Source of the DNA: Jingyaoa shaoxingensis
GTDB lineage: Bacteria > Bacillota > Clostridia > Lachnospirales > Lachnospiraceae
Assembly (NCBI RefSeq): GCF_014385005.1
Contig: NZ_JACRSZ010000016.1
Span: forward strand, 1 to 64,000
Length of the DNA stretch: 64,000 nt
Direction of reading: 5' to 3'
The notes under the pieces were generated by a model, which did not search any database, was not told the origin of the DNA, and saw only the letters and a program-made list of their open reading frames with translations. The position numbers and the translations under genes are program-made. The first letter of the stretch is position 1. Each line of letters starts with the position of its first letter. This document shows positions 24,756 to 33,019 of this stretch, in pieces.

Positions 24756-27038
24756 TTACTCTTCTCCTGCTATGGCCATGGCAATCTTCTCTCCTGTCAT
24801 CGGCAAATCTCTCATCCAGTGACCCGTTGCATTATAAATGGCATCTGCCAGTGCCGGTGCCGGTGTATTGATTACAATTTCCCCAATGGATTTTACTCCA
24901 AACGGTCCGGTCGGTTCAAAGCTTGGGCGGAATTCCACTCGCAGTTTTCCGTAATCCATTCTGGTCGGAATCTTATACTGCATCAAAGAATTGTTATATA
25001 ACTGTCCTTTTTCGGAATACTGTATATTCTCAAATAACGCCATACCGATTCCCTGTCCCAGACCGCCTTCCACCTGTACTCTTGCCAGGTTCGGGTTTAC
25101 CACAGTTCCGCAGTCTACCACGGCCGCATAATCCAGGATCTCTACATGACCGGTCTCTTTATCCAGTTCAATCTCTACCGCACCTGCCATATATGGAGGC
25201 GGTGATACCGGAGACGTATAGCTCTCTGTCACCTGAAGTGCATAGTCATTAGAACACTGTGCCTGATATCCGATCTCTTCGATGGTCACTGATTCACCTG
25301 TCTTCACATTCTTTGCCACATGGCCGTCATAATCCACATCCTCCAATTCACAGGACAGCATTCGTGCTGCCAGTGTGCGGATTCTCTTTTCCAGCTCTGT
25401 GCTGGCCCGTACTACTGCCTGACCGGTAATATAGGTGGTGCTGGATGCATAAGATCCTGAATCATAAGGTGAAAAGTCTGTATCTGCACCGGATACAAAG
25501 ATTTCATCGGTGGTTACGTTCAAACAGTCTGCTGCCATCTGAGACAAAATGGTGTCACATCCGGTTCCCATATCTGCTGCTGCTATGGTTAATTTGTAAC
25601 TTCCATCTTCATTTAACATAATGGTAGCGGATCCTACATCCACATGGGAAATACAAGAACCCTGCATGGCCATAGCGATTCCCACAGAACGTACCTTTCC
25701 ATTCCCCATATCCTTACATGGGAACTTTTCTTTCCATCCGATCATCTCAGCCGCCCGCATCAGGCACTCATCCAAACGACATCCAGATGCTATCTCATTA
25801 TCATAAGCCATCATGCACATACCCTGACGTACCACATTTTTCATACGGATCTCTACCGGATCCATGCCAATCTTACCTGCCAGTTCATTGACTACAGATT
25901 CCAGGGCAAACACGCCCTGAGTGGCTCCGTAACCACGGTAAGCGCCCGCTGCACAGATATTGGTATATACCACATCAAAGGTATGACGGTACGCTTCCAG
26001 ATTGGCTGTATACAGCGGAATGGACTTATGCCCGGTCAGACCTGCCGTCGTCGGTCCATGATCGCCATAGGCACCTGTATTGGAAAGGTTATAGACTTCA
26101 ATGGCACGGATAGTTCCATCGTTATTGGCGCCCACCTTTACGGTCACTTCCATCTCATGACGCGGGGAACCGGCAATCTGGCTTTCCTCTCTTGAATAAA
26201 GCAGCTTGGACGGCTTCTTTGTCATCCAAGTCACAAATGCCGGATAAATCTCTGACACTACGGTCTGCTTTGCTCCAAATCCCCCTCCGATACGCGGTTT
26301 CATGGAACGTACCTTGGACTTTGGAATACCAAGAGCCGCAGCAATGATTCTTCTTACATGGAAAACGATCTGGGTAGAACTTAAAATAACCAGTCTTCCA
26401 TAAGTATCAATATAACAACAGGTCCGGAATGTCTCCATCATGGCCTGATTTACTGCCGGTACATGAAAAGTACGTTCCAATGTAAGATCACAGTCCGCAA
26501 AGACCTTCTCTACATCCCCTTTTTCATCTTCCATATGCGCGCACAGATTTCTGTGATTATCTGCCCCTACCGGGAACATCGACTTCCAGTTATCCTCTGG
26601 ATGTACCAGTATCGGGTTATCCTTTGCAGTATGGTAATCCAACACTGCCGGAAGTACTTTGTATTTTACCTTAATGCGCTTCATGGCAAGGTCTACACAT
26701 TTTTCATCTTCTCCTGCCACGATTGCCACTGCATCTCCCACAAATCGGACATGCTGATCCAGAATCAATCGGTCATAAGGGCTCCATTCCGGATAGGTCT
26801 GCCCAGCCTGAGCAAACCGGTTCTTCGGCACATCCTTCCAGGTATAGATGGCTTCAATACCCGGTACCTTCAGGGCACCGGCAAGGTTTACTTCTTCTAT
26901 TAACGCATTGGCATGGGGACTTCTGAGCACTTTGACAATCAGACACTCCTTTGGTGCCAGATCATCCATATAGACTGGTTTTCCGGTCACCAGTGCCATA
27001 GCATCTTTTTTTCGTATTGGCTGTCCTACTTCGCCCAT
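24756..27038 (-). CDS. xdhA: Xanthine dehydrogenase-type molybdenum-binding subunit
   Basis: The 760-residue molybdenum hydroxylase large subunit is expected to hydroxylate purines such as hypoxanthine or xanthine. It shows RIGGGFGAKQ near 253, GAYRGYGATQG, the pterin-binding QGSCIS and GTGCDTILSQ regions, and the catalytic Glu in GVKSIGE near 718. It pairs with separate FAD and FeS subunits and with YqeB/YqeC, the signature of selenium-dependent hydroxylases. The selenium there is a labile ligand, not selenocysteine, and no in-frame TGA is seen. The NCS2 permease in the same operon supports a purine substrate. GGAGGGG precedes the ATG. Confidence 0.92.
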   Translation of the reverse strand: MGEVGQPIRKKDAMALVTGKPVYMDDLAPKECLIVKVLRSPHANALIEEVNLAGALKVPGIEAIYTWKDVPKNRFAQAGQTYPEWSPYDRLILDQHVRFVGDAVAIVAGEDEKCVDLAMKRIKVKYKVLPAVLDYHTAKDNPILVHPEDNWKSMFPVGADNHRNLCAHMEDEKGDVEKVFADCDLTLERTFHVPAVNQAMMETFRTCCYIDTYGRLVILSSTQIVFHVRRIIAAALGIPKSKVRSMKPRIGGGFGAKQTVVSEIYPAFVTWMTKKPSKLLYSREESQIAGSPRHEMEVTVKVGANNDGTIRAIEVYNLSNTGAYGDHGPTTAGLTGHKSIPLYTANLEAYRHTFDVVYTNICAAGAYRGYGATQGVFALESVVNELAGKIGMDPVEIRMKNVVRQGMCMMAYDNEIASGCRLDECLMRAAEMIGWKEKFPCKDMGNGKVRSVGIAMAMQGSCISHVDVGSATIMLNEDGSYKLTIAAADMGTGCDTILSQMAADCLNVTTDEIFVSGADTDFSPYDSGSYASSTTYITGQAVVRASTELEKRIRTLAARMLSCELEDVDYDGHVAKNVKTGESVTIEEIGYQAQCSNDYALQVTESYTSPVSPPPYMAGAVEIELDKETGHVEILDYAAVVDCGTVVNPNLARVQVEGGLGQGIGMALFENIQYSEKGQLYNNSLMQYKIPTRMDYGKLRVEFRPSFEPTGPFGVKSIGEIVINTPAPALADAIYNATGHWMRDLPMTGEKIAMAIAGEE

Positions 27039-27502
27039 GATGCCCCTCCTTCTTTTTTATATTTTATAAATTCATGAATGCCACGAAGCTGCCCTTCGTA
27101 TCCGGAACAACGGCATAAATTGCCAGCCAGATAACGTTTAATCTCTTCATCTGTCGGCTCCGATGTTTCCCGGAACAAAGCAATGGCATTCATAATCATG
27201 CCTGGGTTGCAGAAACCACACTGCTCTGCACCCTGATCGGCAATAAAACGGCCGAATTCTTCCGCCTCCTTCTGCAGTCCTTCCAGAGTCTCCACCTTCT
27301 GTCCGTCTGCTCTTGCTGCCAGCACCGCACAGGAAAGGACTGGTTTGTCATTTAAAAATACCGTACACAGTCCACAGTTCGTGGTCTCACATCCACACTT
27401 TACACTATAGCAGCCATGCTCTCTGACAAACTGATACAGGGTCATATCTGCACTGATGTCTTCGATTATCTTTTTTCCATTTAAGGTAATGGTTACAATC
27501 AT
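27026..27502 (-). CDS. xdhC: Xanthine dehydrogenase-type [2Fe-2S] subunit
   Basis: This 158-residue electron-transfer subunit has two [2Fe-2S] sites. The first is plant-ferredoxin-like (Cys36, Cys38, Cys43, Cys46 in KCGCETTNCGLC, with Cys near 59). The second is in the helical domain (QCGFCNPG and NLCRCSGY). It carries electrons from the Mo centre to the FAD subunit. The ATG at 27502 is chosen over a TTG at 27511 because GGAG is about ten bases upstream. It starts one base after the upstream stop codon and overlaps xdhA by 13 bases. The name follows the E. coli subunit nomenclature and is unrelated to the XdhC/CoxI maturation family. Confidence 0.93.
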   Translation of the reverse strand: MIVTITLNGKKIIEDISADMTLYQFVREHGCYSVKCGCETTNCGLCTVFLNDKPVLSCAVLAARADGQKVETLEGLQKEAEEFGRFIADQGAEQCGFCNPGMIMNAIALFRETSEPTDEEIKRYLAGNLCRCSGYEGQLRGIHEFIKYKKEGGASWAK

Positions 27503-27503
27503 A

Positions 27504-28271
27504 CTATACAAGCTCCTTTCCCTGTATCTCTTCTGCTGCCCTCTTTAACAGGACACTCGCCAGATGCTTCCGATACTCTGCAGAAGCACGCATATTGCTT
27601 CCATATGCAAAAGAATCTGCCAAAGCTTTCAACGTATTCTTTTCCATATCTGTGACAATTCGCACTTCTGCTCTCTGCGGTCTGGCGCCGACAGCTGCTT
27701 TCACACCATTTTCTGCCTGCGCCATTGCCACAGCCAGTACCGGGAAATCGGTCTTCGTGTTACGATACGACTGGTAAGCATAATGTCCCTTTGTCTTTTT
27801 TACAATGACTCTTACCAGAATATCATTATCCCGTTTTCCGGATGCAAATTCTGCCAGAGGGCATACCCCTCCTCTATAGAGCTCCACGTAAGTATCCAAC
27901 ACCAGAAAGGCGGTCAATACATCTGAAAAACCAAATCTCCCAAACAGACTGCCTCCAATAGTTGCCGAATTTCGGAACTGTACTCCAACAATATCTTCCA
28001 CAGATCTGCGGATCAGACCTTCAAAACAGGTATTTAATCCTGTATGAAGTTCCAGTTCACGTAAAGTCACCATACAGCCTATGGAAAATTCTTCTTCCGT
28101 CTCTTCAATCTTATCCAGTCCAAGACCAGACAGATCAATAGCCTTCTGAATCTGAATGTTGCTCATACGCATCCAGAGCATCCCGCCCAAAATTCGGTTA
28201 GTTCTTTTCTGGTTCAGTTCATAGGCTTCTTCCAGACTCTGTGGTCTGACAATTTCTTTTATCTTTAACAT
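27504..28271 (-). CDS. xdhB: Xanthine dehydrogenase-type FAD-binding subunit
   Basis: The 255-residue protein matches the CO dehydrogenase/xanthine dehydrogenase FAD subunit. It has the FAD-contact motifs ILGGMLWMRM, GVQFRNSATIGGSLFGRFGFSDV (the AT-x-GG site) and a C-terminal domain with ASAEYRKHLASVLLKRA. It transfers electrons to NAD+ or another acceptor. The ATG at 28271 has GGAGAG five bases upstream; the longer frame (20 extra codons) lacks a site. It lies 34 bases after the NCS2 permease gene. It is slightly shorter than many homologues but complete. Confidence 0.92.
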   Translation of the reverse strand: MLKIKEIVRPQSLEEAYELNQKRTNRILGGMLWMRMSNIQIQKAIDLSGLGLDKIEETEEEFSIGCMVTLRELELHTGLNTCFEGLIRRSVEDIVGVQFRNSATIGGSLFGRFGFSDVLTAFLVLDTYVELYRGGVCPLAEFASGKRDNDILVRVIVKKTKGHYAYQSYRNTKTDFPVLAVAMAQAENGVKAAVGARPQRAEVRIVTDMEKNTLKALADSFAYGSNMRASAEYRKHLASVLLKRAAEEIQGKELV

Positions 28272-28305
28272 CACTGCTCTCCAGTCATTTTTACTTATAA
28301 CGAAC

Positions 28306-29700
28306 CTATGCTTCTTCCTTTGGAAGCACAATATTTAATACCATAGCTACCAGAGCTGCCGGTACGATTCCGGATCCGCCGAAAATCAGCTGAACGGACT
28401 GTGGCAGTCCTGCCAGCACACCGCTGTTAGAGCCAAATCCATAACCAAGTCCCAGTGCTACTGATACGATGGTGATGTCTCTTGCAGTCATTTTCTCTCT
28501 TGTAATCAGCTGAATACCGCTGACTACGATGGATGAGAACATCATCACTGCTGCGCCGCCCAGTACGCTCTGTGGCATAATGGAAATCAGGGCAGACAGC
28601 TTTGGAAACAGTCCGCAGAGAATCAGGAAAACGGCTCCTGTAGCCAGCGCGAAACGGTTTACAATCTTTGTCATCGTTACCAGTCCTACATTCTGGCTGA
28701 ATGAGGTATTTGGCAATACTCCAAATAACGCAGCCAGTGAGGATCCAATACCATCACATACCACACCACCAGAAAGCTCTGTGTCGGTAGCTTCTCGATC
28801 CATACCACCTTCGATGACACCTGAGATATCTCCTACCGTCTCTACTGCAGTTACTACGAACATAATCAAAACTGGTAAGATTGCTCTTGCATCAAATACA
28901 ATCTTTACCGGCATCAGTTTTGGCACTGCAAACCAACTGGCATCTGCTACCTTGCTCCAGTTCAGTACCCACGCCTTGGTGTATTCCACACCTTCTGCGT
29001 CGATTCCTGTCGTTGGAAGTACTGCCGCCATAATCGCAGCCACTACATATCCGACAATAATACCGATCAGTACAGAAGATGCGCTGGTCATTCCTTTAGT
29101 TCCATGCTTTAATGCAATAATTACAATCAAGACAATAGCACCCAGAATCAGGTTCTCTGCAGAACCATAATCTTTTGCGGCACTTCCGCCCCCAAAGGAT
29201 CCCACACCTACAGAAATCAGTGACAGACCTATGGACAACACAACGGTTCCTGTCACTACCGGTGGGAAAAACTTACGTAAAGGCTTAATCATAAATCCAA
29301 GTACACCCTCAAATAATCCACCTATCAGAGAAGCTCCCATGATGGCACCGTATGCCAGCACACCGCCTCCCATAACGGATGCCACACTGTTACAGACACC
29401 GATAAATCCGGAACTGGTTCCCATAATGATTGGCACCTTGCCGCCTACCGGTCCGATAGCAAATAACTGAATTAATGTTACAATTCCTGCAATCAGCATG
29501 GCATTTTGCAGTAAGGTAATCTGCACATCTGCAAATTCTGTTCCTGATCCAATTCCACATGCTCCCGTGATAATCAGGATCGGAGTAAGATTTCCCACAA
29601 ACATGGCAAGTACATGCTGCAGTCCCAGGGGTATGGCCTTTTTCAATGACAGCTTCCCGTAAAAATCGTACTCTGGTCCTTTGTTTTCCAACTGACTCAT
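28306..29700 (-). CDS. NCS2 family purine (xanthine/uric acid) permease
   Basis: The 464-residue polytopic protein belongs to the nucleobase-cation-symporter-2 family. It has QHVLAMFVGNLTPILI in the first helix, GPVGGKVPIIMGTSSGFIGV, and the substrate-site regions TAVETVGDISGV and GVLPNTSFSQNVGL. Position at the head of the hydroxylase operon points to xanthine, hypoxanthine or urate as cargo. GAGGAGAG lies seven bases upstream of the ATG at 29700; the longer open frame is not translated. It diverges from the GH13 gene. No purine riboswitch or PurR box was recognised ahead of it. Confidence 0.92.
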   Translation of the reverse strand: MSQLENKGPEYDFYGKLSLKKAIPLGLQHVLAMFVGNLTPILIITGACGIGSGTEFADVQITLLQNAMLIAGIVTLIQLFAIGPVGGKVPIIMGTSSGFIGVCNSVASVMGGGVLAYGAIMGASLIGGLFEGVLGFMIKPLRKFFPPVVTGTVVLSIGLSLISVGVGSFGGGSAAKDYGSAENLILGAIVLIVIIALKHGTKGMTSASSVLIGIIVGYVVAAIMAAVLPTTGIDAEGVEYTKAWVLNWSKVADASWFAVPKLMPVKIVFDARAILPVLIMFVVTAVETVGDISGVIEGGMDREATDTELSGGVVCDGIGSSLAALFGVLPNTSFSQNVGLVTMTKIVNRFALATGAVFLILCGLFPKLSALISIMPQSVLGGAAVMMFSSIVVSGIQLITREKMTARDITIVSVALGLGYGFGSNSGVLAGLPQSVQLIFGGSGIVPAALVAMVLNIVLPKEEA

Positions 29701-29787
29701 TTTCTTCTCTCCTCTTTTGCATTGTTTTCCATTTTTTATTATAGAGTAGTTCTTGACAAAAGTATAGAATTTTTTGCGAAAAAACAT

Positions 29788-29818
29788 TATAATAGAAAAA
29801 GAATTTGTTTTTTGGAGG
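29788..29818 (+). promoter_or_regulatory. -10 box and ribosome site of the GH13 gene
   Basis: A perfect TATAAT (29788-29793) lies 41 bases upstream of the GH13 ATG, and GGAGG (29814-29818) is the ribosome site. No good -35 is present at the usual distance, so the promoter is only partly supported. Confidence 0.4.
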
Positions 29819-29828
29819 TATTATTATT

Positions 29829-31673
29829 ATGGCATGGTACGATGAAGCTGTTTTTTATCATATATACCCACTGGGTCTGACAGGAGCGCCGAAGCAGAAT
29901 GCTTATGAGAAGCCGGTTCACCGGCTGAACACCCTTCTTCCCTGGATCACTCATATCCACAATCTTGGATGTAATGCTCTGTATATCGGGCCACTGTTTG
30001 AATCTGTAGGACATGGTTACGAAACAACCGATTATAAGAAGCTGGACAGTCGTCTGGGTACGAATGAAGACTTAACTGATTTTGTAAAAGAATGTCACCG
30101 TCAGGGTATCCGGGTCATTCTGGATGGCGTATTCAATCACACCGGACGCGATTTTTTTGCATTTAAAGATATTCAGAAGAACCGTGAAAGTTCTCGCTAC
30201 CGCGACTGGTACTGCAATGTGAATTTCTATGGCAACAATGAGTATAACGATGGTTTTTCCTACGAGAACTGGGGTGGCTACAACCTTCTGGTAAAGCTGA
30301 ATCAGCGTAATCCAGAGGTCAAAGATTATATCTGTGATGTAATTCGTTTCTGGGTGAAAGCATTCGATATTGACGGTATCCGTCTGGATGCTGCAGACGT
30401 TCTGGATTTTGATTTCATGAAGGCTCTTCGTCAGACTGCCAATGAAGTGAAGCCAGAGTTTTGGCTGATGGGTGAGGTCATTCACGGAGATTATATCCGC
30501 TGGGTCAATGAAGGAACCCTGCATTCCGTTACCAACTATCACTTGCATAAAGCCCTGTATTCCGGACATAACGATCACAATTACTTTGAAATCGCGCATA
30601 CCGTAAAACGCCTCTATGAAATGGGTGGTAACCGTCCGGATGGACTGAAGCTGTATAATTTTGTGGACAACCATGACGTAGAACGTATCTACACCAAGCT
30701 GAATAATAAAGCACATTTTGCACCGGTGCATATCCTGATGTATACCCTTCCGGGTGTTCCTTCTATCTATTATGGTTCCGAATTCGGTATAGAAGGCAAG
30801 AAGGAATACGGCTCTGACGATTCTCTCCGTCCACAGCTGAATCTGAATGATTATAAAGATGCCATTACTTCCAACCCATGTACTACACTGATCGCTGCAT
30901 TAGGAAAAGTACGCGCAGCTGTTCCTGCACTTTCCTATGGCGACTATCAGCAGCGTGTACTGACCAACCGCCAGTATGCATTCACCAGAAGCTGGAATGG
31001 ATGTACTGTGGCTGTCACTGTCAACAACGATGACAACGAAGCTGATTTCTGGGTACCGGTAGACAGCAGTGAAACCTATGTCGGTGCTCTGACTGGTGCG
31101 AAAGTGCTGCCGGAAAGTGGACAGATTCATGTCACCGTTGGTGGAAACTTCGGAGAAATCTGGGCTCCTGAATCTGCACTGAATGGTGAACAAGTTACAG
31201 TTTCTGTAGAGACGACTGTATCAAAAGAGGAAACAATGAAAGACACTGCCGGAAAGGTAAAGACAACTGCTGCGGATAACATTGATCTAGCAACGGATGC
31301 TGTAAAAGAATCTACTGAGACGGCTGATCCGAATGAGGTGAAACGTACTACGCCTTCACTGGAAAATACGATTACAGGACCTGCTGATAACGCTGATGCG
31401 ACACCAGTAACCTCTGCTGCTGAAATTTTATCGGAAATTCCTGACGAAGCAGCCGATTCTGTAAAACCGGAAAGTTCAAGTAATCCTGAAATCAAAGCCG
31501 AAAAAGTTCTTGATCTGAACAAACCTTACGAGGAAATGTCCGTAGAAGAACTCCAGGCTGCTATTCTGGAAAAACTGGCGAAGAACGGTCCTGTTACCGA
31601 CCAGATGCGCAGAGATGTAGCAGAAAATATTTATCCTAATTCCCTGCTGAACTGGGTAAAGAGTTTCCGTTAG
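29829..31673 (+). CDS. GH13 alpha-amylase-family enzyme with a long low-complexity linker and a conserved C-terminal tail
   Basis: This 614-residue protein has a full GH13 barrel. Conserved regions are DGVFNH near 100, GIRLDAAD (nucleophile Asp near 187), MGEVIHGD (acid/base Glu near 215) and FVDNHD (Asp near 281), followed by a beta-sandwich to about residue 450. There is no signal peptide, so it acts on maltodextrins or glycogen inside the cell. Residues about 455-563 are a Thr/Ala/Glu/Ser-rich disordered stretch. A compact tail follows (about 564-614) starting KPYEEMSVEELQAAILEKL and ending NWVKSFR. The ATG at 29829 follows GGAGG; the frame begins eight codons earlier without a site. Confidence 0.88.
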   Translation: MAWYDEAVFYHIYPLGLTGAPKQNAYEKPVHRLNTLLPWITHIHNLGCNALYIGPLFESVGHGYETTDYKKLDSRLGTNEDLTDFVKECHRQGIRVILDGVFNHTGRDFFAFKDIQKNRESSRYRDWYCNVNFYGNNEYNDGFSYENWGGYNLLVKLNQRNPEVKDYICDVIRFWVKAFDIDGIRLDAADVLDFDFMKALRQTANEVKPEFWLMGEVIHGDYIRWVNEGTLHSVTNYHLHKALYSGHNDHNYFEIAHTVKRLYEMGGNRPDGLKLYNFVDNHDVERIYTKLNNKAHFAPVHILMYTLPGVPSIYYGSEFGIEGKKEYGSDDSLRPQLNLNDYKDAITSNPCTTLIAALGKVRAAVPALSYGDYQQRVLTNRQYAFTRSWNGCTVAVTVNNDDNEADFWVPVDSSETYVGALTGAKVLPESGQIHVTVGGNFGEIWAPESALNGEQVTVSVETTVSKEETMKDTAGKVKTTAADNIDLATDAVKESTETADPNEVKRTTPSLENTITGPADNADATPVTSAAEILSEIPDEAADSVKPESSSNPEIKAEKVLDLNKPYEEMSVEELQAAILEKLAKNGPVTDQMRRDVAENIYPNSLLNWVKSFR

Positions 31674-31693
31674 ATATTTTCATCAAATTTTAA

Positions 31694-31734
31694 AAGGTGT
31701 AAGGTCTTTAAATTCAATAAAGACTTTACACCTT
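31694..31734. terminator. Bidirectional terminator after GH13
   Basis: AAGGTGTAA-GTCTTTA pairs with TAAAGACTTTACACCTT. The hairpin lies between convergent GH13 and the 32 kb gene. Its right arm recurs exactly at 32989-33008. Confidence 0.8.
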
Positions 31735-31838
31735 AGATATTGTTATTCAGTTATTTTATTCTCTCTACAAAGTAATATCTTCAACCGATACCCCCAGCGA
31801 AGACAGTTTTGCAATATGAGAGATCTTTTATATTGTCT

Positions 31839-32888
31839 CTATCTGAGGCTTATGGAAGAAAACAGATCTCTGGCATATGCTCTTGCAGTTTCTTCATTCG
31901 AACTGTATACGCTGAACTGCACAATTTCATCATCAACTGCCGGAAATGCGAAGGATATCTCCGTACCATTTTGTGCTTCAAATGCAACACCTGTAACTCC
32001 ATTTGCATCTGCATAGTACGGCTGATATCCGTTTTCCAGTAAATACTCATAGATCCCTTCTTCTGTAGGTTCATAGGACTGATACCCGGCATAAATTGTG
32101 ATACTTGCATCTTCACAATAATATTGTCTGTTTATGCCACTGGAAATCGTTTCATTAGTTTCCTGAGTCCTGTTCCAGTATACCGGCAGATATGCCTCAC
32201 ATCCAAAACCAGTATTAATCCATTCACCGTCATACACATAATTCATGTCATTCTTATCGTATCTGATTCTGTCAACATCATCCCCGCTTTCAGATGATGG
32301 GGTAAAATCGCTGTCACTAAGAAGTTCCCATTGAATGGAAAGATTCTTCAATTCTTTATAAGATGCTACAATATCATCGTATTCTGATCTTGATATTTCA
32401 TTTGATTCATCCGGCTCACTTCCTCTGTAACAATCCCCCATTCCCATATAAAACATTTCATCCAGCAGGGTTCCCTCGGCCATTCCAGGATTCAATTGAA
32501 AGAACAGGTCTCCACCTGCAGACAGTCCTCCACTGGTCCAGTGACATCTCATAATATTTCCATCACAGAAAGAATAGTCGCTAAACGATTTTTCCTGTGA
32601 AGCATCCAGACGATCAACGTCAGTTCCATCCGTACCATAAACAGCCTTAATCTGATACTTTTCTGCCTGCTGCTCTGTTGCTTCATACCGAACCGCAATC
32701 AGCAATTCTGGAAGTCCGTCATCGCAGAAGTCATATTCTGCATAATAAATATCCTCCCCACGATAAAATGTAAAGTACGGGTCAAAAGTACTTTGCACAT
32801 ATGTGTATTCACTCATATTTTCAAAATTTTCCTCTAACGCTTCCTGGTATTCCTGTAAAACCGGTTTATATGCATCACACACAACCAT
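31839..32888 (-). CDS. Protein of unknown function with a VYDGEW domain, no signal peptide
   Basis: The 349-residue acidic protein has two parts. Residues about 10-180 include YAEYDFCDDGLPELLIAV, resembling the D-x-D-G-x-x-E-L-L pattern common in clostridial exported proteins of unknown function. Residues about 218-349 contain VYDGEW and match the secreted protein at 4330-4917. Unlike that protein, it has no signal peptide: the ATG at 32888 has AGGAG about ten bases upstream and is followed by MVVCDAYKPVLQ. Either it works in the cytoplasm or an ancestral secretion signal was lost. Nearly identical terminators flank it on both sides. Confidence 0.75.
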   Translation of the reverse strand: MVVCDAYKPVLQEYQEALEENFENMSEYTYVQSTFDPYFTFYRGEDIYYAEYDFCDDGLPELLIAVRYEATEQQAEKYQIKAVYGTDGTDVDRLDASQEKSFSDYSFCDGNIMRCHWTSGGLSAGGDLFFQLNPGMAEGTLLDEMFYMGMGDCYRGSEPDESNEISRSEYDDIVASYKELKNLSIQWELLSDSDFTPSSESGDDVDRIRYDKNDMNYVYDGEWINTGFGCEAYLPVYWNRTQETNETISSGINRQYYCEDASITIYAGYQSYEPTEEGIYEYLLENGYQPYYADANGVTGVAFEAQNGTEISFAFPAVDDEIVQFSVYSSNEETARAYARDLFSSISLR

Positions 32889-32965
32889 ATCTTTTCTTCT
32901 CCTTTGTATTGCTTTATTTCATAATATCTCACTCTGCGTACTTGTCAATATGCCCATACTGAGAA

Positions 32966-33006
32966 AAAGTGCAAAGCCTTTACTTTCCATAAAGACTTTA
33001 CACCTT
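32966..33006 (-). terminator. Terminator of the YfhO-family gene
   Basis: On the minus strand GTGTAAAGTCTTTA pairs with TAAAGGCTTTGCAC around a seven-base loop, followed by TTTTTC. It begins about 15 bases past the YfhO stop. It is a near copy of the hairpin at 31694-31734. Confidence 0.8.
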
Positions 33007-33019
33007 AGTTACTTACAGG

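Noticed and set aside
24756..27038. Selenocysteine in the selenium-type hydroxylase
   Set aside because: No in-frame TGA interrupts the gene; selenium in this family is a labile cofactor ligand.
29701..29800. Purine riboswitch upstream of the NCS2 permease
   Set aside because: The divergent gap is short and AT-rich with none of the conserved purine aptamer loops.
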